Positions 1 to 5,880 are shown, counted from the first letter of the stretch. The stretch: DNA of 6,936 bases from Clostridiales bacterium (GCA_002869095.1 PKTO01000315.1:1-6936); one strand, 5' to 3'. Numbers and translations: made by a program. Notes: generated from the sequence alone by a model not told the origin.

Positions 1-366
1 ACCGAGCCTCCATTCAACAACAGGTATTGGAACAACAGAGAGGAAGGCATATATGTGGACATCGTATCGGGTGAACCGCTTTTCAGCTCAACTGACAAGT
101 ACAAGTCCGGGACCGGATGGCCAAGCTTCACCAAGCCTTTGGAACCCGGCAACATTGTCGAAAAAATCGACACAAAGCTTTTTGGCAAAAGGATTGAAAT
201 AAGGAGCAGGAATGCCGATTCACACCTGGGGCATGTCTTTACGGACGGGACCGAGCCTACAGGACTCAGGTATTGCATGAATTCGGCATCGCTCAGATTC
301 ATCCCAAAGGATAAATTGTCAGAGGAAGGATATGGAGAATACGAGCATATTTTTGAAAACAAATAG
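1..366 (+). CDS. msrB: Peptide methionine-R-sulfoxide reductase MsrB, 5'-truncated by the window edge
   Basis: Reduces the R epimer of methionine sulfoxide in proteins and is normally recycled by thioredoxin in the cytoplasm. The frame is open from base 1 and reads [10 protein letters not shown] then [15 protein letters not shown], the classic start of the MsrB fold, so the true start is upstream. The GTG at 55 is internal to this conserved block. Further on are SGTGWPSF, the ADSHLGHVF strand and [11 protein letters not shown] with the catalytic cysteine, the only Cys in the 121 visible residues. The zinc CxxC pairs found in many MsrBs are absent, and the position that often holds the resolving Cys (SGCGWPSF in other members) is Thr. 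Stand-alone MsrB is roughly 140-150 residues, so only about 20-30 may be missing, but fusion to an upstream MsrA domain, common in Firmicutes, cannot be excluded. The gene ends with TAG and is followed by a terminator. Confidence 0.95.
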   Translation, partial: TEPPFNNRYWNNREEGIYVDIVSGEPLFSSTDKYKSGTGWPSFTKPLEPGNIVEKIDTKLFGKRIEIRSRNADSHLGHVFTDGTEPTGLRYCMNSASLRFIPKDKLSEEGYGEYEHIFENK

Positions 367-378
367 AGCGTTCCAAAG

Positions 379-407
379 TTGAATTATATAGGCTTTTAGT
401 GTATATT
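379..407 (+). promoter_or_regulatory. Candidate SigA-type promoter for the fumarase operon
   Basis: TTGAAT at 379-384 (-35, four of six consensus bases) and TATATT at 402-407 (-10, five of six) are separated by exactly 17 bp in an AT-rich stretch between msrB and the fumarase genes. Transcription would begin near 413-415, giving a leader of about 70 nt. An overlapping TATAAC at 408-413 has no matching -35. There is no room for a promoter between the terminator (ends 463) and the start codon at 487, so an operon promoter must lie upstream of that terminator. This is a sequence match only. Confidence 0.5.
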
Positions 408-430
408 TATAACATAAAAAGGCCGTTGGT

Positions 431-463
431 ACAGAGAAGCCCAAGCGCTTTTCTGTTTTTTTT
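431..463 (+). terminator. Rho-independent terminator between msrB and the fumarase operon
   Basis: ACAGAGAAGC (431-440) pairs with GCTTTTCTGT (447-456) over 10 bp with one G-T wobble, around a 6-nt loop, and is followed directly by seven T (457-463). It would end the msrB transcript. Because it lies downstream of the candidate promoter at 379-407 and only 23 bp before the next start codon, it would also sit in the leader of the fumarase operon, where it could act as an attenuator. In a transcript reading through from msrB, GGCTTTT (391-397) could pair with AGAAGCC (435-441) and compete with the terminator stem. That alternative is an inference. Confidence 0.75.
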
Positions 464-486
464 AGAGCGGCGAAAGGAATGCTCAG

Positions 487-1329
487 ATGAGAGAACTTCA
501 TGTCAAGGAAATAGAGAATGCAGTAAGGGAAATGTGCATAAGTTCAAATTACAATCTTCCGGAAGATGTCTATAAAAAGCTTTCTGAATCGAAAAACACC
601 GAGGAGTCTGAAATAGGCAGAGACATTCTTGAAAACATAATCAAGAATGCCGATTTGGCAAAGGAAAACAGAGTGCCAATTTGCCAGGACACAGGAATGG
701 CTACACTTTTCATAGAACTCGGCCAAGAAGTATTTTTGACCGGAGGAGATTTCGAAGATGCCGTCAACGAAGGAGTAAGGAAAGGATACGAAGAGGGCTA
801 CCTGAGGAAGTCGATAGTAAGGGACCCGCTTCTCAGAGACAATACAGGGGACAACACGCCTGCAGTGATCCATCTTAAAATAGTTCCGGGGGACAGGGTG
901 AAGATTGTAGTTGCCCCGAAAGGGTTTGGGAGTGAAAACATGAGCAGGATCAAAATGCTCAAGCCATCGGACGGAATGAAGGGTGTCGAGGATTTCGTGA
1001 TTCAGGCGGTTTCGGAAGCGGGACCAAATCCATGCCCTCCAATTTTTGTTGGAGTCGGAATAGGGGGGACATTCGAAAAAGTGGCCGAGACGGCTAAAAG
1101 AGCCCTTTTGAGAAACGTGGATGATTGTAATCCCGATCCATCTTTGGCGGAAATGGAAAAACGGCTTTTGCTGAAAATAAACGATTTGGGAATAGGTCCC
1201 CAGGGTCTTGGCGGAAGAACTACCGCTATCGCAGTCAAGGTGGAAACATACCCGACCCATATTGCCGGACTTCCGGCGGCGGTGGCTATCAATTGCCACG
1301 CTACGCGTCATGAGGAGAGAATACTTTAA
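487..1329 (+). CDS. Class I fumarate hydratase, alpha subunit (FumA N-terminal / TtdA family)
   Basis: This is the 4Fe-4S-bearing half of a two-subunit class I hydro-lyase, which adds water to fumarate to give (S)-malate. It has 280 residues, normal for the family. The three expected cluster cysteines are visible in conserved settings: VPICQDTGM (Cys66), GPNPCPP (Cys183) and INCHATRH (Cys270). Other family blocks are [14 protein letters not shown] (about 112-125), [12 protein letters not shown] (143-154) and [11 protein letters not shown] (235-245). The ATG is preceded by AAAGGA (473-478). The beta-subunit gene follows after 10 bp and malic enzyme after that, which favours fumarate over tartrate as substrate. 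L(+)-tartrate dehydratase (TtdAB) is built from the same two subunits and cannot be excluded from sequence. The solvent-exposed cluster of this class is oxygen-sensitive, which fits an anaerobe. Two-subunit fumarases of this kind are known, for example MmcB/MmcC of Pelotomaculum. Confidence 0.93.
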   Translation: MRELHVKEIENAVREMCISSNYNLPEDVYKKLSESKNTEESEIGRDILENIIKNADLAKENRVPICQDTGMATLFIELGQEVFLTGGDFEDAVNEGVRKGYEEGYLRKSIVRDPLLRDNTGDNTPAVIHLKIVPGDRVKIVVAPKGFGSENMSRIKMLKPSDGMKGVEDFVIQAVSEAGPNPCPPIFVGVGIGGTFEKVAETAKRALLRNVDDCNPDPSLAEMEKRLLLKINDLGIGPQGLGGRTTAIAVKVETYPTHIAGLPAAVAINCHATRHEERIL

Positions 1330-1334
1330 GGAGG
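1328..1334 (+). promoter_or_regulatory. Ribosome binding site that fixes the beta-subunit start
   Basis: AAGGAGG overlaps the alpha-subunit stop codon (TAA, 1327-1329) and lies 5 nt before the ATG at 1340. The frame stays open upstream to 1208, but that part lies within the alpha gene and does not resemble the family, so 1340 is the start. Overlap of the stop codon and ribosome binding site suggests translational coupling of the two subunits. Confidence 0.85.
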
Positions 1335-1339
1335 AATTT

Positions 1340-1894
1340 ATGCGTTCCATAAAGAAAATCGAGATGCCCCTGACTTATGAGAAGGTCAAGGGACTCAAAG
1401 CTGGAGACATGGTCGAGATAACAGGAGTAATATATACGGGCAGGGATTCGGCGCACAAAAGGATGGTGCAAGCCCTCGAGAAAGGCGATGAAATGCCCTT
1501 CGAACTCGAAGATTCGATAATCTACTACGTTGGCCCGGCTCCTGCAAAGCCGGGGGCGGTCATAGGTTCGGCGGGTCCGACGACAAGCTACAGGATGGAT
1601 GATTTGACAATTCCGCTCATCGAGACAGGGCTGAGGGGGATGATAGGAAAGGGTACGCGCTCGAAAAAAGTCATAGATTCAATGGTCAGGCATGGAGCCG
1701 TTTATTTTGCCGCCATTGGAGGAGCCGGCGCCCTGATTGCCAATTCGATAAAGGAAGCGGAAGTCGTAGCTTATGGAGATTTGGGCACCGAAGCTGTAAG
1801 AAGACTAAGAGTGGAAGGCTTTCCAGCCGTAGTGGCCATAGATTCATACGGGGGCAACATATACGATACAGAAAGAGAAAAATACAAAAGATAA
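1340..1894 (+). CDS. Class I fumarate hydratase, beta subunit (FumA C-terminal / TtdB family)
   Basis: This is the partner of the alpha subunit, and together they form the active fumarase. It has 184 residues, the usual size for a separate beta subunit. Family blocks run in order: AGDMVEITGVIYTGRDSAHKR (about 21-41, with the conserved GRDSAHKR), GPAPAKPG (65-72), GSAGPTTSYRMD (76-87), the glycine-rich GMIGKGTRS (100-108), HGAVYFAAIGGAGAL (118-132) and EAVRRLRVEGFPAVV (151-165). In related enzymes the GPTTSxRMD and GKG segments belong to the substrate-binding site. The gene lies 10 bp after the alpha gene and 13 bp before malic enzyme, so co-transcription is very likely. In E. coli FumA the two parts are one chain; here they are separate, as in archaea and many anaerobes. 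As for the alpha subunit, a tartrate dehydratase role is the main alternative. Confidence 0.93.
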   Translation: MRSIKKIEMPLTYEKVKGLKAGDMVEITGVIYTGRDSAHKRMVQALEKGDEMPFELEDSIIYYVGPAPAKPGAVIGSAGPTTSYRMDDLTIPLIETGLRGMIGKGTRSKKVIDSMVRHGAVYFAAIGGAGALIANSIKEAEVVAYGDLGTEAVRRLRVEGFPAVVAIDSYGGNIYDTEREKYKR

Positions 1895-1907
1895 GGGGAG
1901 GATTAAA

Positions 1908-3083
1908 ATGAAGGACTACAACAAGATGGCGATTGAAATGCACGAGAAGCACAAGGGGAAGATTACGGTGGTTTCGAAAGTCAAGGTTGAGGATAAGGAC
2001 GCCCTTTCAACGGCCTATACACCGGGAGTGGCGGAACCTTGCAGAAAGATACACGAAAATCCGGATTCCATTTATACATATACAAGCAAGGGCAACATGG
2101 TTGCCGTTGTTACTGACGGCTCGGCAGTTCTCGGATTGGGCGACATAGGCGCGGACGCGGCTCTGCCGGTGATGGAGGGAAAGGCCGTATTGTTCAAGGA
2201 ATTCGGGGGTGTGGACGCCTTCCCGGTCTGCATAAAAAGCAATGAGGTAGATGAAATAGTAAGGACGGTTGAACTGCTTGAGCCGGTTTTCGGCGGCATA
2301 AATCTTGAGGATATTTCTGCTCCCAGATGTTTTGAAATTGAAAGAAAGCTCAAGGAAATCATGGACATACCCGTTTTTCATGACGATCAGCACGGCACCG
2401 CCATTGTTGTGCTTGCAGGCATAATAAACGCATTGAAAATAGTCGGCAAAAACGAAAAAGACATGAGGGTTGTCGTAAACGGTGCTGGAGCTGCAGGAAC
2501 TGCAATAACCAAGCTTCTGTTGGACTTTGGGTTCAAAGACCTTGTCATGTGCGACAGCAAGGGAATAATATGCAAAGGCGACCAAAGGCTTAACTGGGCG
2601 AAAAAAGAAATTGCCGAAATCACAAATCTTTCCGGCATGAAAGGCGACTTGGCAAAGGCAATGGAGGATTCGGACATATTCATTGGAGTATCGGCTCCCG
2701 GCATCGTGACAAAAGAAATGATTTCATCAATGAAAGAGAATGCCATAGTATTCGCCATGGCAAATCCCGTTCCGGAAATAATGCCCGATCTTGCCAAGGA
2801 AGGCGGAGCAAGAGTAATAGGAACAGGAAGAAGCGATTTCCCGAATCAGGTCAATAATGTTTTGGCTTTTCCGGCCATTTTCAGAGGAACTTTGGATGTT
2901 AGGGCTTCGGACATAAACGAGGCCATGAAAATAGCTGCGGCAAGAGCAATAGCATCGGTAATAGACGATTCCGAAATCAATGAAGACAATATTTTGCCCA
3001 AACCATTCGACAAGAGAATAATGAAGTCGGTATCGGAGGCAGTAATGGAAGCCGCAAGGGCTTCGGGGGTTGCCAGAATATAA
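1908..3083 (+). CDS. NAD(P)-dependent malic enzyme, short bacterial type
   Basis: Oxidatively decarboxylates malate to pyruvate and CO2, producing NADH or NADPH in the cytoplasm. The 391-residue length fits the compact bacterial form without the C-terminal phosphotransacetylase-like domain of MaeB proteins. N-terminal malic domain: STAYTPGVAEPC (34-45) with the catalytic Tyr37, GKAVLFKEFGG (91-101) with the catalytic Lys92, and NLEDISAP (132-139) and FHDDQHGT (157-164), which supply the acidic metal ligands Glu134, Asp135 and Asp159 or Asp160. The Rossmann domain has NGAGAAG (191-197) and VMCDSKG (213-219), followed by NPVPE (286-290) and GTGRSDFPNQVNN (305-317). Cofactor preference is not clear from sequence; Asp216 at the end of the second strand is compatible with NAD. 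A strong ribosome binding site, GGGGAGG (1895-1901), lies 6 nt before the ATG. Its position right after fumarase points to a fumarate-malate-pyruvate route. Confidence 0.95.
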   Translation: MKDYNKMAIEMHEKHKGKITVVSKVKVEDKDALSTAYTPGVAEPCRKIHENPDSIYTYTSKGNMVAVVTDGSAVLGLGDIGADAALPVMEGKAVLFKEFGGVDAFPVCIKSNEVDEIVRTVELLEPVFGGINLEDISAPRCFEIERKLKEIMDIPVFHDDQHGTAIVVLAGIINALKIVGKNEKDMRVVVNGAGAAGTAITKLLLDFGFKDLVMCDSKGIICKGDQRLNWAKKEIAEITNLSGMKGDLAKAMEDSDIFIGVSAPGIVTKEMISSMKENAIVFAMANPVPEIMPDLAKEGGARVIGTGRSDFPNQVNNVLAFPAIFRGTLDVRASDINEAMKIAAARAIASVIDDSEINEDNILPKPFDKRIMKSVSEAVMEAARASGVARI

Positions 3084-3093
3084 GGTTTGAAAT

Positions 3094-3098
3094 GGAGG
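3094..3098 (+). promoter_or_regulatory. Ribosome binding site that decides the glycerate kinase start
   Basis: GGAGG lies 7 nt before the ATG at 3106 but only 4 nt before an in-frame TTG at 3103. Spacing and codon strength favour ATG, so the protein is taken to begin MKEYVILAAPDSFKGS. Confidence 0.8.
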
Positions 3099-3105
3099 CG
3101 ATTTG

Positions 3106-4269
3106 ATGAAGGAATATGTTATTTTAGCCGCGCCTGATTCTTTCAAGGGAAGCATGGAGTCGACTGCGATTTGCGACTTGATTGAAAAAGCCGCCTCCGG
3201 TGAAAGGGGGGTGCGCGTTGTCAAAACCCCTTTGGCTGACGGAGGAGAAGGAACGGTTGACGCATATCTTGCGGCCGCCGGAGGCAAAAAAATACAATGC
3301 ACAGTGACGGGTCCGGATTTCGAGCCGGTTGAAGCGTTTTATGCGATTTTGCCGGATGGAACCGCAGTAATCGAGATGGCGCAGGCCTCGGGGCTTTCAC
3401 TTACAAAAATAAAAAACCCTCTTCATACAACAACACTTGGAACGGGCGAGCTTCTTTTGGATGCGCTGGAAAAAGGCTGCCGGAAATTCATTATAGGGAT
3501 AGGCGGAAGTGCAACCAACGATGGAGGAACAGGGATGGCGGCATCGCTTGGAGCCATCTTTCTTGATGAAAGCGGAGCCCGGGTCAGGCCTACGGGAGAA
3601 GGACTCGGAAAAATAGAAAGCATCGATTTGGCGAATATGGATACCCGCTTGAAGGATTCACGAATAATGGTTGCCTGTGACGTCAACAATCCTCTTTTGG
3701 GGGAAATGGGCGCAGCTTTCATATACGGTCCCCAAAAGGGGGCGGACCGCTGTATCGTAGAAACATTGGATAAAAATCTGGAGAAATTTTCTTCGGTGGT
3801 TTCAAAGGCGACAGGCAAAAGCTTAAAGGACATTCCCGGAGCGGGAGCGGCTGGGGGACTGGGTTATGGCCTGATGGCGTTTTTCGATGCAAAACTCGAG
3901 AGCGGAATAGATTTGATTCTTGAAGCCGCAGACTTCGACTCCAAGCTCGATGAAGCCGATTTGGTCATTACAGGAGAAGGAAGCATCGACGGGCAAAGCC
4001 TCATGGGTAAAGCCATATCGGGAATCGCATACAGATGCAAAAGGAAGAATGTGCCGCTTGTAGCATTGGCGGGAGCGGTCACAGCCGACTCCACACAATT
4101 GAAGAAAAGCGGAGTCACCGCCGCATTTTCCATACAAAGACAAGCGACGGACTTGAAAACGGCCATTCAAAGGACAAATGAAAACTTGCTTTTTTCGGTC
4201 AAACAGATAATAAGGCTTATGACGGCACTCGAAGACAGGCGCCATACCAAAGAAGAAACCCCAAATTAA
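3106..4269 (+). CDS. glxK: Glycerate kinase, type 1 (GlxK/GarK family)
   Basis: Phosphorylates D-glycerate with ATP to phosphoglycerate (mainly the 2-phospho product in characterised bacterial members), passing carbon to enolase and pyruvate. It has 387 residues, typical of the family. Blocks seen: APDSFKGSMES (9-19), TPLADGGEGT (41-50) with the conserved DGGEG, IEMAQASGL (89-97), the glycine-rich GIGGSATNDGGTGMAASLGA (131-150), CDVNNPLLGEMGAAFIYGPQKGA (about 191-213), PGAGAAGGLGYGL (244-256) and VITGEGSIDGQS (287-298). The start lies 22 bp after malic enzyme with its own ribosome binding site, consistent with the same operon. A glycerate-using step beside fumarase and malic enzyme recalls tartrate and glyoxylate catabolism, but no tartronate semialdehyde reductase or glyoxylate carboligase is in view. 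The glxK symbol is by family, not proven orthology. Confidence 0.93.
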   Translation: MKEYVILAAPDSFKGSMESTAICDLIEKAASGERGVRVVKTPLADGGEGTVDAYLAAAGGKKIQCTVTGPDFEPVEAFYAILPDGTAVIEMAQASGLSLTKIKNPLHTTTLGTGELLLDALEKGCRKFIIGIGGSATNDGGTGMAASLGAIFLDESGARVRPTGEGLGKIESIDLANMDTRLKDSRIMVACDVNNPLLGEMGAAFIYGPQKGADRCIVETLDKNLEKFSSVVSKATGKSLKDIPGAGAAGGLGYGLMAFFDAKLESGIDLILEAADFDSKLDEADLVITGEGSIDGQSLMGKAISGIAYRCKRKNVPLVALAGAVTADSTQLKKSGVTAAFSIQRQATDLKTAIQRTNENLLFSVKQIIRLMTALEDRRHTKEETPN

Positions 4270-4293
4270 GGGTTCCGGAAGAAGGAGATTCAA

Positions 4294-4986
4294 GTGGAGA
4301 GAATATTTGAAAGAAGCCTGACGATCATGGTGGCGATTTTGCTTCCGGTGGTTTTGTTGCTCACAAGCCTTGAAATGGTTGCTTTCGATGAAAATTTTTA
4401 CGCGCAAATGCATGAAGAATCGAACATAACCGAAGCTGTAGGTACAGATTCGAAGGAATTATCCGAAATAAGCGCAGGCATAATCGCCTATCTTAGAGAC
4501 CGGACGGATTCGCTTGATATGAAGGCGGTAATCGGAGGAGAAAGCGTCGAGGTTTTCGGCGAAAGGGAAAAGCTGCACATGGTGGATGTGAAGAAGCTTT
4601 TTATGGCCGGCTTCTATTTGAGAAATGTTTTTTTGGCCTTTGTAGTCTTGGGCCTTTTCATACTTTATGCCATTGACGGCAGGAAAATGAAAAAGCCCGC
4701 CAAGGCAATATTTGCATCGGGCTTTACTGTGGTTTTAGCGGCAATCGCCTTTGCCCTAATGGTTTCCACCGATTTTCAAAAGTACTTCATCGGTTTTCAC
4801 AATATTTTTTTTACAAACGACCTGTGGATTTTGAATCCTGAAACGGATGTATTGATACAGATGCTTCCTATTGAGTTTTTTATTGCGGCGGTCAAAAGAA
4901 CCGTCTATGCGTTTGTCATACAATACGCATTGGTTTTGGGTTTTACAGTTGCCGCAATCCGGCGGTCAAAACGAATCATGAAGTAA
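4294..4986 (+). CDS. DUF1461 / TIGR01906 family integral membrane protein, function unknown
   Basis: This 230-residue protein has four predicted membrane helices near 9-29, 107-126, 137-157 and 203-223. Positive charges in the 128-137 loop (GRKMKKPAK) and at the C-terminus (RRSKR) put both ends inside and place residues about 30-106 and 158-202 outside. The first outer loop begins VAFDENFY (29-36) and ends LHMVDVKKLF (94-103). The second holds FHNIFFTNDLWILNPETD (168-185) and then LPIEFF, the hallmark segment of this family. No enzyme or transport motif is recognised. The start is GTG, supported by AGGAG (4283-4287) 6 nt upstream and by the hydrophobic helix starting soon after. It follows glycerate kinase by 24 bp, so it is probably the last gene of the operon. 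Its final 11 bp overlap the 3' end of the opposing transporter gene. Family assignment is firm; the role is unknown. Confidence 0.85.
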   Translation: MERIFERSLTIMVAILLPVVLLLTSLEMVAFDENFYAQMHEESNITEAVGTDSKELSEISAGIIAYLRDRTDSLDMKAVIGGESVEVFGEREKLHMVDVKKLFMAGFYLRNVFLAFVVLGLFILYAIDGRKMKKPAKAIFASGFTVVLAAIAFALMVSTDFQKYFIGFHNIFFTNDLWILNPETDVLIQMLPIEFFIAAVKRTVYAFVIQYALVLGFTVAAIRRSKRIMK

Positions 4987-5728
4987 AGACAAGTTTTATT
5001 GCCATTGCTACGACGGCGAACGTGAGGATTATTTTTATCCAGCGGTCGCCTTTTTTGACCGCGAAATTGCTTCCAATCCATGCGCCGGCACTGTTGCCCA
5101 CTGCCAATGTAAGGCCCAGAATCAAATCGACCTTGCCGTTTGTAGCGAACACGACGAGTGCGAAAAAGGTATAAATGGCTACTATGAATACCTTTATGCT
5201 GTTGATTCGTACAAGGTCGTATCCGGTTATCCATGTCAGTGAGGCAATAATGATGAAACCGACACCTGCCTGGACAATCCCGCCGTAGAGTCCGACGAAG
5301 AAAAATGCTGCTGTTGCTGCAAGCTTTTGCTTGAATGTCATCGGGGACGTCAGCTCTTTTTGTTTTGCTTTCGGTTTGAACAAAATAAGCATAAGGACCA
5401 TTATCATTACGCCGGCAAGCAGGCGGTTGAATATATGGTCGGGTATTTCCACTGCTATGGACGAACCCAATGCCGCCCCAAACACTGCGGGAACAGCCAG
5501 CATAAGAACGAGCCGCCAGTCGAAATACCCCTTGCGTTTGAAGTTTGCTGTTGCTGTTGCATTTTGAAAAAGGAGCGCAACCCTGTTTGTTCCATTGGCA
5601 ACCGCAGACGGCAACCCCATGAAAATCAATGCTGGCATTGTCAAGAGGGAGCCCCCTCCTGCCAGGGTATTCAAGAATCCGGCGCAGATTCCGACAAGCA
5701 GAATTATAATAATGTGTAAAAGGTTCAT
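4976..5728 (-). CDS. TSUP family transporter (TauE/SafE, DUF81)
   Basis: Inner-membrane permease of the sulfite exporter TauE/SafE family. Characterised or proposed substrates include sulfite, sulfoacetate, sulfolactate and other small organic anions, so the substrate here is unknown. The 250 residues are mostly hydrophobic, consistent with 7-8 helices. The two internal repeats typical of the family are visible. Repeat one is GFLNTLAGGGSLLTMPAL (17-34) with GLPSAVANGTNRVAL (38-52). Repeat two is GLYGGIVQAGVGFIIIASL (146-164) with GYDLVRINSIKV (169-180). The charged stretch KPKAKQKELTSPMTFKQK (118-135) between them is the likely cytoplasmic linker. The ATG start is chosen because GGGAGG lies 7 nt upstream; an in-frame TTG at 5746 would place this ribosome binding site inside the gene. 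It converges on and overlaps the DUF1461 gene by 11 bp. Taking up or releasing a substrate of the neighbouring operon is only a guess. Confidence 0.93.
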   Translation of the reverse strand: MNLLHIIIILLVGICAGFLNTLAGGGSLLTMPALIFMGLPSAVANGTNRVALLFQNATATANFKRKGYFDWRLVLMLAVPAVFGAALGSSIAVEIPDHIFNRLLAGVMIMVLMLILFKPKAKQKELTSPMTFKQKLAATAAFFFVGLYGGIVQAGVGFIIIASLTWITGYDLVRINSIKVFIVAIYTFFALVVFATNGKVDLILGLTLAVGNSAGAWIGSNFAVKKGDRWIKIILTFAVVAMAIKLVFTS

Positions 5729-5735
5729 CAAGCAT

Positions 5736-5741
5736 CCTCCC
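5736..5741 (-). promoter_or_regulatory. Ribosome binding site that decides the transporter start
   Basis: On the minus strand GGGAGG lies 7 nt before the ATG whose first base is 5728. An in-frame TTG at 5746 lies upstream of the site and another TTG (5731-5729) sits too close to it, so the ATG is preferred. Confidence 0.8.
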
Positions 5742-5758
5742 GTCAATGTTATTCCTTT

Positions 5759-5816
5759 ATACTATACTACAAAGAAAGCCTGTCAGAAAACATATACTGC
5801 ATTTTTTAAAATGCAA
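5759..5816 (-). promoter_or_regulatory. Promoter region of the TSUP transporter, two weak candidates
   Basis: On the minus strand, CTGACA (5786-5781) is followed after 16 bp by TAGTAT (5764-5759), with TATAGT and TATAAA overlapping at 14- and 19-bp spacing. A second option is TTGCAT (5816-5811), 16 bp, then TATGTT (5794-5789). Neither pair is near consensus, but the segment is AT-rich and correctly placed before the ribosome binding site. The inverted repeat at 5798-5815 lies just upstream of the first candidate and inside the second. Confidence 0.35.
5798..5815. repeat. 18-bp inverted repeat TGCATTTT-TT-AAAATGCA, possible operator
   Basis: Two perfect 8-bp arms (5798-5805 and 5808-5815) are separated by TT. 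The symmetry and AT-rich core resemble a binding site for a dimeric regulator. It lies next to or within the transporter promoter candidates and about 130 bp upstream of addB. The TGCA core recurs at 5811-5834, where ATGCAAT (5811-5817) is mirrored by ATTGCAT (5825-5831) and TTGCATGCAA (5826-5835) is a perfect 10-bp palindrome. No regulator is identified. Confidence 0.45.
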
Positions 5817-5880
5817 TGAAACGGATTGCATGCAAGGGCATCCCGCCAAACGATTGCGGGTGCCTTTTTATGTTTCATTG
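5814..5880. repeat. Perfect 9-bp inverted repeat flanking a hairpin
   Basis: CAATGAAAC (5814-5822) and GTTTCATTG (5872-5880) are exact inverted copies that enclose the terminator-like hairpin at 5837-5869, giving a nested 67-bp structure. It could be the base of a structured RNA, a small palindromic intergenic element or chance. No target-site duplication is evident and no second copy exists in the window. Confidence 0.5.
5837..5869 (+). terminator. Terminator-like hairpin upstream of addB
   Basis: GGCATCCCGC (5837-5846) pairs with GCGGGTGCC (5856-5864) over 9 bp with one bulged T (5841), around a 9-nt loop, followed by TTTTT (5865-5869). The T-run gives + strand polarity; the minus strand has no T-run after the stem. 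No + strand gene ends before it, since the region upstream is the divergent transporter gene. It may therefore end a short untranslated RNA, act as an attenuator in an addB leader, or stop antisense transcription. Confidence 0.6.

Noticed and set aside
55..366. msrB as a short complete gene starting at the GTG at 55
   Set aside because: Conserved MsrB residues ([10 protein letters not shown]...GIYVDIVSG) continue upstream in frame to base 1, so the GTG encodes an internal Val.
1208..1339. A 44-codon N-terminal extension of the fumarase beta subunit
   Set aside because: It overlaps the conserved C-terminus of the alpha subunit in another frame and lies before the AAGGAGG ribosome binding site; the family starts near the ATG at 1340.
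544..1350. A 268-codon open frame on the minus strand, antisense to the fumarase alpha gene
   Set aside because: It lies entirely opposite a well-conserved gene, has no family-like motifs and a skewed composition (many Arg, His, Phe, Ser), and reflects the codon bias of the real gene.
4257..4274. Small hairpin AACCC/GGGTT spanning the glycerate kinase stop codon, considered as a terminator
   Set aside because: The stem is only 5 bp and no T-run follows, so the DUF1461 gene is kept in the same operon.
5042..5062. Inverted repeat GCGGTC/GACCGC near the 3' end of the transporter gene, considered as a convergent terminator
   Set aside because: The T-run is in the loop, not after the stem, and the bases encode a plausible KKGDRW segment of the protein.
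4905..5735. A 276-codon minus-strand frame overlapping the transporter in another phase
   Set aside because: The TSUP frame in the same region has hydrophobic helices and both family repeats; this one is Arg/Cys-rich with no membrane pattern and no ribosome binding site of its own.
5327..5819. Several + strand open frames opposite the transporter
   Set aside because: They are antisense to a clear TSUP gene, lack credible ribosome binding sites and show no recognisable protein features.
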